Below, piece after piece: positions 23,822-31,914 of a DNA stretch of 38,251 nt. Position 1 is the first letter of the stretch. Every line of letters starts with the position of its first letter. The position numbers and the translations under genes are program-made. The DNA is from Bacillota bacterium (GTDB lineage: Bacteria > Bacillota > Thermosediminibacteria > Thermosediminibacterales > Thermosediminibacteraceae). The DNA lies in NCBI GenBank assembly GCA_003242255.1, contig QGUT01000003.1, positions 1 to 38,251 of the forward strand, read 5' to 3'. Under the pieces are notes generated by a model. The model made no database searches and was not told where the DNA came from. It saw only the letters and a list, made by a program, of their open reading frames with translations.

Positions 23822-24973
23822 TTGAAAAAAGTCCGCCTGGATCCGAAACACCTGGAAAACGTCATAAAAAATACCATAGAAGCTGTCGAAAAAGGGCACG
23901 AGGAAACCTTCAGGATAGCCGAACACGCCAAGAGAGAGTGCGAACGGCTGGAAAAAGAATTAGAGGAGATCAAAGTTAATATCGAGAAGACCATAAGCAA
24001 TGTGGACCGACTGGAAAAAATGGAGAGAAGTTCACGATACCAGCTCATGATAGTTAGCAGGGAGTTCAATAAGTACAGCGAAGAAGACATAAGAAAGGCG
24101 TACGAGCGCTCCCGAGAGATCCAGGTTTTGCTCACATTGGAAAGGGAACGGGAAAAGCAGCTCCGGGAAAAGAGGGACGAGTTGGAGCGAAATGTCAGAA
24201 ACATGCAGGACATATTGAAAAAGGCCGAACGGGTTTCCCTGCAGATGGGGGTGGCCCTTAACTTTTTAAAGGGCAATTTGCAGGACCTCTCGGAAAAGCT
24301 GATGGATATAAACCAGAAGCAGTTCTTTGCGGGCAAGATAATCAAGGTGCAGGAAGAGGAGAGAAGGGCCATAGCCCGCGAAATCCACGACGGGCCCGCC
24401 CAATCCATCGCCAACCTGCTCCTGGAGTTGGAATTTTTGGAGAAAATACACGAGGAAGACCCGGAAGCGCTAAAAAGAGGCCTGAAAGATGCTAAAAGGC
24501 TGGTCAAGGACGTATTGGCGGAGATCCGGAAGATAATATTCAACCTTCGCCCTTCGGCACTGGACGACCTCGGGATCGAAGCGGTGGCGGCGAGGTACTG
24601 CTCCGAATTTCAGGAGACCACGGGAATATCTGTGGACTTTGTGGTCCTGGGAGATAGCTTTAAACTGGATTCAACGGTGGAAATCACCCTGTTCCGGCTG
24701 ATACAGGAAGCACTGAGCAATGTGAAAAAACATTCGAAGGCGAAAAACGTGAAGGTAAAGCTCGAATTCCTGCCCGACGAGGTCAAACTCGTCGTAGAGG
24801 ACGATGGAGTGGGGTTCGAGGTCGACAAATTGGAAACAAAAGAGGGCGAGCATTTCGGGCTCGTCAGTATAAGGGAGAGGGTGGACCTTTTGAACGGCAC
24901 GGCAAAGATCAAGTCCCAACCGGGATATGGCACAAACATATATATAACCATACCTATTAAAATGGGAGGGTGA
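23822..24973 (+). CDS. degS: DegS-like sensor histidine kinase
   Basis: 383 residues. A long coiled-coil sensor region (about 1-170) with the DegS-type pattern is followed by a HisKA_3 dimerisation/phosphoacceptor segment, QEEERRAIAREIHDGPAQS with H189, and a C-terminal HATPase_c domain (DDGVGFE and GLVSIRERVDLLNG). There are no membrane helices, so it is a cytoplasmic kinase. TTG 23822 has a run of seven G (23809-23815) upstream. The response-regulator gene follows with a gap of about eight bases, so the pair should act together. What it senses is not visible; in Bacillus DegS-DegU controls exoenzymes, competence and motility. Confidence 0.92.
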   Translation: MKKVRLDPKHLENVIKNTIEAVEKGHEETFRIAEHAKRECERLEKELEEIKVNIEKTISNVDRLEKMERSSRYQLMIVSREFNKYSEEDIRKAYERSREIQVLLTLEREREKQLREKRDELERNVRNMQDILKKAERVSLQMGVALNFLKGNLQDLSEKLMDINQKQFFAGKIIKVQEEERRAIAREIHDGPAQSIANLLLELEFLEKIHEEDPEALKRGLKDAKRLVKDVLAEIRKIIFNLRPSALDDLGIEAVAARYCSEFQETTGISVDFVVLGDSFKLDSTVEITLFRLIQEALSNVKKHSKAKNVKVKLEFLPDEVKLVVEDDGVGFEVDKLETKEGEHFGLVSIRERVDLLNGTAKIKSQPGYGTNIYITIPIKMGG

Positions 24974-24981
24974 TTTCTATA

Positions 24982-25623
24982 ATGTCCAAGATATCGGTGG
25001 TCCTAGCGGATGACCATGCCCTTGTGAGGAAGGGACTGAAAAAGCTCCTGGAGATGGAAAGCGACATAGAAGTGGTGGGCGAGGCTGCCGATGGGCTCGA
25101 GGCGGTGGAAGAGGTCAGGACGAAAGACCCCGATGTGGTGCTGATGGACATCAACATGCCTAGAGTAAACGGCATTGAAGCTACCCGCCTTTTGAAAAAA
25201 GAAAAGTGCCGGGCAAAAGTCATCATCCTCACCGTATACGACGACCGCGAATACATGCTGGAGCTTTTAAAAATAGGAGTCTCGGGTTATCTTTTGAAGG
25301 ACATAGACCCCAATGCTCTGGTGGAGGCCGTGAGGGCAGTGAGCAGAGGGGAGACTTACATACAGCCGACCCTGACCCGGGCCCTGGTGGCGGAATACAA
25401 GCGCCTCAGCCAGCCGATTCCTCAGGCCAGCCGCCCGCTGACGGCCAGGGAAAAGGAAGTCATGGCGTACATAGCTGAAGGCATGAGCAACATAGAAATC
25501 TCGGAAAAGCTGGGAATCAGCGAAAAGACCGTTAAAAATCACGTGAGCAGCATATTGAGGAAGCTGAACCTCATGGACAGGACCCAGGTGGCGGTATACG
25601 CGCTTAAAAATAATCTGGTTTAA
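24982..25623 (+). CDS. degU: DegU-like response regulator (NarL/LuxR type)
   Basis: 213 residues. The receiver domain (1-120) has the acidic pair D10/D11, phosphoacceptor D56 (VVLMDINMP), the switch threonine and K106-type lysine (GYLLKD). A LuxR-type helix-turn-helix (about 145-205) reads LTAREKEVMAYIAEGMSNIEISEKLGISEKTVKNHV, ending in VAVYALKNNLV. GGGAGGG (24964-24970) serves ATG 24982; an in-frame GTG at 24970 overlaps the kinase stop region and is a less likely start. It is the partner of the DegS-like kinase. Confidence 0.94.
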   Translation: MSKISVVLADDHALVRKGLKKLLEMESDIEVVGEAADGLEAVEEVRTKDPDVVLMDINMPRVNGIEATRLLKKEKCRAKVIILTVYDDREYMLELLKIGVSGYLLKDIDPNALVEAVRAVSRGETYIQPTLTRALVAEYKRLSQPIPQASRPLTAREKEVMAYIAEGMSNIEISEKLGISEKTVKNHVSSILRKLNLMDRTQVAVYALKNNLV

Positions 25624-25685
25624 GCACGATTCCGGCTCCCCCCGAATAAATATAAGAAATAAAGGTTAATTAGGGGGGGACGCCG

Positions 25686-26138
25686 ATGAAAGATTTTCTT
25701 GAAAATTTCGATATCGGACTCATATTTCTGGCGGTATTTGCGGCGATCGGCCTGTACAGGATTTTGGAACTCTTGGCCTTCAGGATATGGCGGAGGGAAG
25801 ATGGACGTTTTTTGGAAAAACCCTGTCTGCTAATCCTGGTTAAGGATTTGGAAGACCGCGTGGAGGGGATCGTGAGGATTCTGGCGAGCCGGGGAGTGTT
25901 CGAGAAGGCAAAGGCAGTTCACTTTGTAGACCTCGGTTCCCGGGACCTCACTTTTGAAATTCTGGAAAGGCTTTCAAAAAAATACGGCTTTGATGTCAAA
26001 AAGGGAATGAAAGGAATATGTCGAAAAGCCCCTTTCACGGTGGCGGTCAACCTGCAAAACTTAAGGCTGGAGGAAGCTGCCGCATATTTCGATAGATTAT
26101 GCCATGCCGAGAGTCGAAATGGGTCTAAAATCCCATAA
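25686..26138 (+). CDS. Small membrane-anchored protein of unknown function
   Basis: 150 residues, no family recognised. One membrane helix near the N terminus (IGLIFLAVFAAIGLYRILELLAF, about 10-32) is followed by basic residues (RIWRRE), consistent with a cytoplasmic C-terminal domain. That domain starts with an alternating hydrophobic strand (CLLILVKDLEDRVEGIVRIL) and a pattern of strands and helices. A run of seven G (25673-25679) is the ribosome site, and it can pair with TCCCCCC (25637-25643) upstream. It follows degS-degU by 62 bases and may belong to the same transcript. Confidence 0.7.
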   Translation: MKDFLENFDIGLIFLAVFAAIGLYRILELLAFRIWRREDGRFLEKPCLLILVKDLEDRVEGIVRILASRGVFEKAKAVHFVDLGSRDLTFEILERLSKKYGFDVKKGMKGICRKAPFTVAVNLQNLRLEEAAAYFDRLCHAESRNGSKIP

Positions 26139-26159
26139 AAATTAGGACAGGTGTTCGAA

Positions 26160-26281
26160 TTGAAAAAACTTGTCGAAACATCTATAATAAAAATCGTAAA
26201 GCCCTATTCTTCTAATAGTTACCCCTTAGTTCTTAGTGCCCCCCTTTCTTTCTTGGTAGGCCCAGAAGAGGGCCTTTTTTT
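26160..26281 (+). ncRNA. Candidate small RNA or attenuated leader upstream of the diguanylate cyclase
   Basis: A clean promoter (TTGAAA 26160-26165, 17 bases, TATAAT 26183-26188) is followed about 85 bases later by a terminator (AGGCCC 26258-26263, AGAAGA loop, GGGCCT 26270-26275, T-run to 26281), with no reading frame between. GCCCT (26201-26205) plus CTTCT (26209-26213) can pair with AGAAGAGGGC (26264-26273), which would break the terminator. So this is either an ~87-nt sRNA or a transcription-attenuation leader for the gene at 26367. Confidence 0.5.
26258..26281 (+). terminator. Intrinsic terminator in the 26.2-kb intergenic region
   Basis: AGGCCC (26258-26263), AGAAGA loop, GGGCCT (26270-26275), followed by Ts to 26281. 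It lies about 85 bases upstream of the diguanylate cyclase start codon. Confidence 0.78.
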
Positions 26282-26366
26282 ATGTGAAAAAAAGGAAATG
26301 CCCTATTCATGTAGAAAGTAGAAAATTATATAATTATATATAAGAAATCTTAGTGGGGGCACAGTT

Positions 26367-28037
26367 ATGAAAATAAAGACTTATACCATAGCAGTGGCTT
26401 TAACGGGCATAGGGCTTCTTCTTATGGTGATTAAATTATACGGATTTCCGTTAGATCGTGTGGATCTTAAATATCTTGTATTTCTCTTTGTCATGATATT
26501 GTCCGAATTGACCTCCGTCCAGGTGAACAATACGCGCCTGAGCATGGAATTCGGGACCGTTTATGCGGCCGGATTTATGTTCGGAATCATCCCCGCTGCC
26601 GCCATGAAAGCTTTGAGCACTTTTTGGAGCCAGGTGTACATAAAGTCAACCGAAGGGAGTTTAGAGCAGGAGCTGGACCGGGTATTTTTCAACGTAGGCC
26701 AGTACATGATCAGCTTTTTCGGCGGTGCCGGCTCCTATGTATTTTTGAAAAAAGCGGGCTTTATGGAGATATTTTCCCAGGCCATGGGGATTTTCGTTTA
26801 TTTTTTACTCAATAACCTCCTCGTAGAAATCTTCCTCGTCCTGGAAAGAGGCCATTTTGCCTTCAGGAAAGCTCTGGAAGCGGTGCAGATCGATTGTGGC
26901 ACGTACATCATCGCCGTGCCGGTGGGAGTGCTGACCGTATGGCTCTACTCCCATCACGGATTTTATACTTCCCTACTGGGCCTGGTTCCCTACTTCATAA
27001 TGGCGTACGTCTTCAAAATATACATGAGCCTGGTGACTACCAACCGGGAGCTCACGGCTCTCTACGACGTGGCTGTGACCATGAGTTCCACCCTCAATAC
27101 CGATGAGGTAATAAAGATAGTGTTCGATTCGGCCAAGAACGCGGTGCTCTGGGATACCATATGCCTCTTCCTCTATCAAAACGGGTGCCTGGTGCCGGTT
27201 ATGTACGAAGGTTTTCCCGAAGATTCCCTGAAAGACTTCCGCATAAAGCCGGGGGAAGGTATCACGGGGAAAGCCCTGTTAACCCAAAAAGGAGTAGTGT
27301 CCAGCTACAAAGAGTGCCTCAAAGTGCCAGGCCTCCCTCCGGATACGAAGACGGTGATGTCGGTCCCCCTGATAACCAGCAACGGGGTGGTGGGGGCTTT
27401 AACCCTTACTTCAAACCGAAAAAATGCCTACAACGCCAAAAATTTGAAAATCCTGAGCATACTGGCGAACCAGGCGGCTGTTTCCATTCACAACGCTCAG
27501 CTTTTCGACAAAACCAGCCAGCTGGCCGCCACCGACGGCCTGACGGGGCTTTACAACCATAGGTACATCTACGAGCGGCTGGAGGAAATGGTAAATCAGG
27601 TCAAGACCTGCGGAGGCACCTTCAGCCTGATACTGATAGATATAGACCATTTCAAAGCCTTCAACGACTGCTACGGTCACCTCATGGGCGACCGAATTTT
27701 AAAGAAACTGGCCGACTTTTTGAGGCAGAACGTTCGAAGCGGCGACATAGTCGGCCGTTACGGGGGAGAAGAATTTGCGATAATCCTTCCCGATACTTCG
27801 GGCTCGGAGGCCTTCGCCATCGCCGAGAGGATAAGGAAGGCCGTGGCTGCCGCCGAATTCGAGAGGACCGAGGATGGCAAAAAGATATCCATAACGGTGA
27901 GCGCCGGCGTCGCTTCCTGCCCAGAGGATGCCATGAGCGTGAAAGAACTGGTAAACAAGGCGGACCAGGCCCTGCTCTTCGGCGCCAAAAAGAAGGGCAG
28001 GAACCTGGTGGTGGAATTCAAACGCCTGCTGGGCTGA
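26367..28037 (+). CDS. Membrane GAF-GGDEF diguanylate cyclase
   Basis: 556 residues. The first ~215 contain about six hydrophobic segments forming a membrane sensor of MASE-like layout. A GAF domain (about 230-375) follows, then a GGDEF domain (about 388-550) with an intact active site GGEEF (466-470). The product-inhibition I-site RxxD is also present at R457-D460. It should make c-di-GMP and be feedback-inhibited by it. GTGGGGG (26353-26359) precedes the ATG, and a TATAAT (26329-26334) may give a second promoter downstream of the leader terminator. I see no c-di-GMP riboswitch core in the leader. Confidence 0.93.
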   Translation: MKIKTYTIAVALTGIGLLLMVIKLYGFPLDRVDLKYLVFLFVMILSELTSVQVNNTRLSMEFGTVYAAGFMFGIIPAAAMKALSTFWSQVYIKSTEGSLEQELDRVFFNVGQYMISFFGGAGSYVFLKKAGFMEIFSQAMGIFVYFLLNNLLVEIFLVLERGHFAFRKALEAVQIDCGTYIIAVPVGVLTVWLYSHHGFYTSLLGLVPYFIMAYVFKIYMSLVTTNRELTALYDVAVTMSSTLNTDEVIKIVFDSAKNAVLWDTICLFLYQNGCLVPVMYEGFPEDSLKDFRIKPGEGITGKALLTQKGVVSSYKECLKVPGLPPDTKTVMSVPLITSNGVVGALTLTSNRKNAYNAKNLKILSILANQAAVSIHNAQLFDKTSQLAATDGLTGLYNHRYIYERLEEMVNQVKTCGGTFSLILIDIDHFKAFNDCYGHLMGDRILKKLADFLRQNVRSGDIVGRYGGEEFAIILPDTSGSEAFAIAERIRKAVAAAEFERTEDGKKISITVSAGVASCPEDAMSVKELVNKADQALLFGAKKKGRNLVVEFKRLLG

Positions 28038-28065
28038 AGATCCCCCTTCCGGGAATTTTTTATTG

Positions 28066-28094
28066 TTGCAGCGGCGGGGCAAAAGTGATATAAA
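28066..28094 (+). promoter_or_regulatory. Promoter of recD2
   Basis: TTGCAG (28066-28071), 17 bases, TATAAA (28089-28094) with TGa just before the -10. A weak terminator-like TCCC...GGGA plus T-run at 28041-28061 lies upstream. Confidence 0.55.
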
Positions 28095-28124
28095 CAATTT
28101 AAGAAAGCCGCAAGAGGTGCTCTT

Positions 28125-30323
28125 ATGGTAGAACTTGAGGGAGTGGTGGAGAGGATCGCTTTTCGCAACGAAGAAAACTTCTTCACCGTGGTGAGGTTAA
28201 AAGTGAAGGATTCCGGAGAGACGGTGACTGCGGTGGGATTTTTCCCTTCGGTGAGCGAAGGCGAACTTATAAGGATAAAAGGCTCCTGGGAAATTCACGA
28301 AAAGCACGGATACCAGCTCAAAGTAGAAGGCTGCGAAACCCTAATTCCCGCCACCGTCAGGGAAATAGAAAATTACCTGGCCTCGGGCATCATAAAGGGC
28401 ATAGGCCCGGTGACGGCGAGGAAGATTGTAGAAAAGTTTCAGGAAAAGGCCCTCGAGGTGCTGGATTCCAAACCGGAACTCCTGCTGGAAATACCGGGTA
28501 TCGGCAAGAAGCGCCTCGAGACGATAGTGAGTTCCTTCGCCGAAAAAAAGGATATCCGGAATATAATGCTTTTTTTGCAGAGCCACGGCGTGGGGGCGAG
28601 CCTGGCGGTGAAGATTTACAAGGCCTACGGAGGACAGGCCGTCGAGGTCATAAAGCAGAATCCTTACAGGCTCGCCGACGAGGTGTACGGCATCGGCTTT
28701 AAGACGGCGGACAAAATAGCCCGATCCCTGGGGATCGAGGCCGGCGCGCCGGAGCGGGTCGCGGCGGGAGTCTTATACGCGCTCCAGCAGGCGGCCGAGG
28801 AAGGCCACGTATTCTTGCCGAAAGCCGAGCTCCTTAAAAGAGCTTCATCGCTGCTGGAAGTTGAGGAAGGCCTGGTGGAGGAAGTCCTGCCTGCCTTAGG
28901 AGAAAAGGAAGAGGTAGTGATAGATGGGAGCGGGGAGGAAAGGGAGGAAAGAATATATTCTCCGGCCTTCTACGCCTCGGAAAAATCGGTGGCGAGGAAG
29001 CTTTATCTGATCTCGGGATTCGGCAGGATGAAGCCCCTCGATATAACCGAGGAGGAAATGGCCGAAATAGAGGAGCGCTGCAATATAAAACTTGCGCCGA
29101 AGCAGAAGGAAGCCCTGGAAAAAGCGGCTTCCTCCGGAGTTCTGGTCATCACCGGTGGGCCCGGCACGGGCAAGACCACCCTGATAAAATGCCTGGTGGA
29201 ATTTTTTAAAATGCGCGGGCTCAAAGTCGCCCTGGCTGCCCCCACCGGCAGGGCCGCCAAGCGCATGGCGGAAGCGACCGGGATGGAGGCCAGCACCATC
29301 CACCGCCTCCTGGAGTACAGGGCCTCAGGCGGAGGCGGCATGTTCTTCGGCAAGAATCGGGGAAACCCCCTGGACGAAGATGTGGTGATCATCGACGAGA
29401 CTTCTATGGTGGACATAGTTTTGATGCACCACCTGCTTTCGGCGTTAAAGCCCTTGGCGAGGCTCATTCTGGTCGGAGACAAGGACCAGCTGCCCTCGGT
29501 GGGCCCCGGGTCTGTGTTGAAGGACGTAATAGCGAGCGACCGGATCCCGGTGGTGATGCTGGACGAAATCTTCCGACAGGCCCGGGAGAGCATGATAGTG
29601 GTGAACGCCCACCGGGTGAACAAAGGGCTTTTCCCGTACCTGAACGTGAAGGGCAGGGACTTTTATTTTGAGCAGGCAACCACCCCTGAGGAGACCCTGG
29701 AGAGGGTGGTGGAGTTGGTGTCGAGGAGGCTCCCCGACTTCGGGGGTTTCGACCCCATGGAGGACATCCAGGTGATAACCCCCATGAAGAAGACCGCCGT
29801 AGGGGTCCTTTCCTTGAATCTCCGACTTCAGGATAGATTGAACCCCCCTTCCCCGGGGAAGAGGGAGATTTCTTTTCGCTCCGTCAGCTACCGGGAGGGG
29901 GACCGGGTGATGCAGATCAAGAACAATTACGAAAAGGAAGTATTTAACGGCGACCTGGGGCGGATCGTCAGGATCGACGACGATGAGAGGGTGCTGGTTT
30001 CCTTTCCCGACGCGGAAGGGGAACGGATTGTCCCTTACACCGGCGACGAACTGGAGGAGCTTACGCTTTCCTACGCCCTGTCGGTCCACAAGAGCCAGGG
30101 CAGCGAATTTCCGGTAGTGGTCATGCCCCTCGTCGTCCAGCATTACGTCATGCTGCAGCGAAATTTGCTTTACACGGCTATCACCAGGGCCAAAAAGCTC
30201 ATGGTGCTGGTGGGCTCAAAGCAGGCGCTCACTTTAGCCGTGAGGAATAGCCGGGCTCTCACGAGGTACAGCTTCCTCTCGGAGAGGATAAAGCAAGAAT
30301 TCGAAGTGGAGGGTTGGCGTTGA
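28125..30323 (+). CDS. recD2: RecD2-type (RecD/TraA) 5'-3' DNA helicase
   Basis: 732 residues, the usual RecD2 length. The N-terminal OB-like region (1-85) and helix-hairpin-helix repeats (GIGPVTARKI, IPGIGKKRLE, GIGFKTADKIA) precede a superfamily 1B helicase core. Walker A is GGPGTGKTT (344-352), Walker B VVIIDETSMVD, motif III GDKDQLPSVGPG, and the C-terminal motif is YALSVHKSQGSEF with YTAITRAKK. RecD2 works without RecBC and is common in Firmicutes, with roles in replication-fork and mismatch repair. AAGAGGTG precedes the ATG. Its stop overlaps the TTG start of larE. Confidence 0.97.
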   Translation: MVELEGVVERIAFRNEENFFTVVRLKVKDSGETVTAVGFFPSVSEGELIRIKGSWEIHEKHGYQLKVEGCETLIPATVREIENYLASGIIKGIGPVTARKIVEKFQEKALEVLDSKPELLLEIPGIGKKRLETIVSSFAEKKDIRNIMLFLQSHGVGASLAVKIYKAYGGQAVEVIKQNPYRLADEVYGIGFKTADKIARSLGIEAGAPERVAAGVLYALQQAAEEGHVFLPKAELLKRASSLLEVEEGLVEEVLPALGEKEEVVIDGSGEEREERIYSPAFYASEKSVARKLYLISGFGRMKPLDITEEEMAEIEERCNIKLAPKQKEALEKAASSGVLVITGGPGTGKTTLIKCLVEFFKMRGLKVALAAPTGRAAKRMAEATGMEASTIHRLLEYRASGGGGMFFGKNRGNPLDEDVVIIDETSMVDIVLMHHLLSALKPLARLILVGDKDQLPSVGPGSVLKDVIASDRIPVVMLDEIFRQARESMIVVNAHRVNKGLFPYLNVKGRDFYFEQATTPEETLERVVELVSRRLPDFGGFDPMEDIQVITPMKKTAVGVLSLNLRLQDRLNPPSPGKREISFRSVSYREGDRVMQIKNNYEKEVFNGDLGRIVRIDDDERVLVSFPDAEGERIVPYTGDELEELTLSYALSVHKSQGSEFPVVVMPLVVQHYVMLQRNLLYTAITRAKKLMVLVGSKQALTLAVRNSRALTRYSFLSERIKQEFEVEGWR

Positions 30324-31156
30324 AAGAAATGGAAAAACTCGAAAAATTAGAGGACATCATAAGAAACCTGGGAAGCGTGTTGATAGCCTTTTCGGGAGGC
30401 GTCGACAGCACCTTCCTTTTGAAAGTCTGCCTCGACGTGCTGGGGAAGGATAAGGTGCTGGCGGTGACCGCCCGCTCGAGCACCTATCCTGCCAGGGAAC
30501 TGGAAGAAGCCAAAGCTTTAGCTTTAAAGTTGGGGGCCCGCCACGAGATAATAGAGTCGGAAGAACTGGCGGTGCCCGGTTTTTCGGAAAATCCGCCGGA
30601 GCGCTGCTATTACTGCAAAAAGGAGCTCTTCGGCAAGCTCGTCCGGATGGCCCGGGAAAGAGGGTTTAACTTCGTGGTCGACGGCTCCAACGCCGACGAT
30701 ACCGGGGACTTCAGGCCCGGCATGAAGGCCAAGGACGAGCTCGGGGTGGTAAGCCCCTTGAAGGAAGCGGGCCTTACAAAGGCCGAGATAAGAAACTTTT
30801 CCAGGGAAATGGGCCTTCCCACCTGGGACAAACCCTCCTTCGCATGCCTGGCCTCCCGCTTCCCCTACGGAGAGAAGATAACCGCCGAAAAGCTGGACCG
30901 GGTCGGAAAGGCGGAGGAACTCTTAGACGCCCTGGGCTTTACCCAGTACCGGGTGAGAAGCCACGGGGACCTGGCCAGGATCGAGGTTTTGCCCGATGAA
31001 ATAGATAAGTTCTTTGACAGCAGCCTAAGGGAAAAGGTGACGAAGGAATTTAAAAAGCTGGGCTTTGTCTACGTTTCGCTGGACCTTACAGGGTACAGGA
31101 CCGGCAGCATGAACGAAAGCTTGAAGGAGGAGGAAAAGGCGCTTTGGAAAAACTAA
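30320..31156 (+). CDS. larE: ATP-dependent sacrificial sulfur transferase LarE
   Basis: 278 residues of the PP-loop family. It has the nucleotide loop AFSGGVDSTFLL, the NPPERCYYCKKELF segment, DGSNADD, and SFACLASRFPYGEKI, whose Cys is the sulfur donor in LarE of Lactobacillus. LarE converts the carboxylates of pyridinium-3,5-biscarboxylate mononucleotide to thiocarboxylates on the way to the nickel-pincer cofactor of lactate racemase. TTG 30320 (GTGGAGGG at 30306-30313) overlaps the recD2 stop. larB and larC follow with overlaps, giving the full maturation set. I see no larA in the window. Confidence 0.93.
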   Translation: MKEMEKLEKLEDIIRNLGSVLIAFSGGVDSTFLLKVCLDVLGKDKVLAVTARSSTYPARELEEAKALALKLGARHEIIESEELAVPGFSENPPERCYYCKKELFGKLVRMARERGFNFVVDGSNADDTGDFRPGMKAKDELGVVSPLKEAGLTKAEIRNFSREMGLPTWDKPSFACLASRFPYGEKITAEKLDRVGKAEELLDALGFTQYRVRSHGDLARIEVLPDEIDKFFDSSLREKVTKEFKKLGFVYVSLDLTGYRTGSMNESLKEEEKALWKN

Positions 31157-31914
31157 AGGATGTCCTTCTTAAGGTGCAAAGGGGCGAGCTTTCCGTCGAC
31201 GAAGCCCTGCATTTTTTAAAGGACCTGCCTTACGAAGACCTGGGCTTTGCCAAAGTGGACCACCACCGGGCTCTGAGGAGAGGGGTGCCCGAAGTCATCT
31301 TCTGCCAGGGGAAAACCCCGGAGCAGGTGGTGAAGATTGCGGAGCGGATGAATGCGAGGGGCACCAATATAATGGGCACCCGGGCGGGCCGGGAAGTCTT
31401 TGAGGAAGTAAAAAAGGCCATACCCGATGCGGTGTACTACCCGGACGCCCGGATTTTTGCGGTGATAAGGGAGCCGGTGCCGAAAAACAAGGGTTTAATC
31501 GCCGTGGCTTCCGCCGGCACGTCGGACCTGCCCGTGGCCGAAGAAGCGGCGGTGACCGCCGAGCTTCTGGGCAACAGGGTGGAGAGGCTCTACGATGTTG
31601 GGGTGGCCGGCATCCACCGGCTTTTCATGAACCTGGAAGTTCTGGAAAGGGCCCAGGTGATAGTGGTGGTGGCGGGAATGGAGGGAGCTCTCGCCAGCGT
31701 GGTGGGGGGCATTGTGGATAAGCCCGTCATAGCGGTGCCCACCAGCGTCGGTTACGGGGCGAACTTCAACGGTCTTTCGGCCCTGCTCACCATGCTCAAC
31801 AGCTGCGCCAGCGGCATCACGGTAGTGAACATCGACAACGGTTTCGGAGCGGGCTTTGCCGCCCACCTTATAAACCGGTTAGGAGGCACGGAGAATGAAG
31901 CTGCTTTACCTTGA
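31144..31914 (+). CDS. larB: Nicotinic acid adenine dinucleotide carboxylase/hydrolase LarB
   Basis: 256 residues. The C-terminal part resembles AIR carboxylase (PurE): IAVASAGTSDLPVAEEAA, VVVAGMEGALASVVGG and the GYGANFNGLSALLTMLNSCASGITVVNIDNGFGAG end. The N-terminal region (DLGFAKVDHHRALRRGVPEVIFCQGKTPEQ) is specific to LarB. It carboxylates and cleaves NaAD, the first step of nickel-pincer cofactor synthesis. The TTG start at 31144 is inside larE, supported by AAGGAGGAGG (31125-31134). It overlaps larC by 20 bases, so the three products are probably translationally coupled. Confidence 0.94.
   Translation: MEKLKDVLLKVQRGELSVDEALHFLKDLPYEDLGFAKVDHHRALRRGVPEVIFCQGKTPEQVVKIAERMNARGTNIMGTRAGREVFEEVKKAIPDAVYYPDARIFAVIREPVPKNKGLIAVASAGTSDLPVAEEAAVTAELLGNRVERLYDVGVAGIHRLFMNLEVLERAQVIVVVAGMEGALASVVGGIVDKPVIAVPTSVGYGANFNGLSALLTMLNSCASGITVVNIDNGFGAGFAAHLINRLGGTENEAALP

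Noticed and set aside
26195..26366. c-di-GMP (GEMM) riboswitch ahead of the GGDEF gene
   Set aside because: I could not find the conserved GEMM core or its tetraloop-receptor arrangement in this stretch.
28041..28061. Terminator after the diguanylate cyclase gene
   Set aside because: The stem is only about 4 bp (TCCC/GGGA); it has a T-rich tail but is too weak to list on its own.
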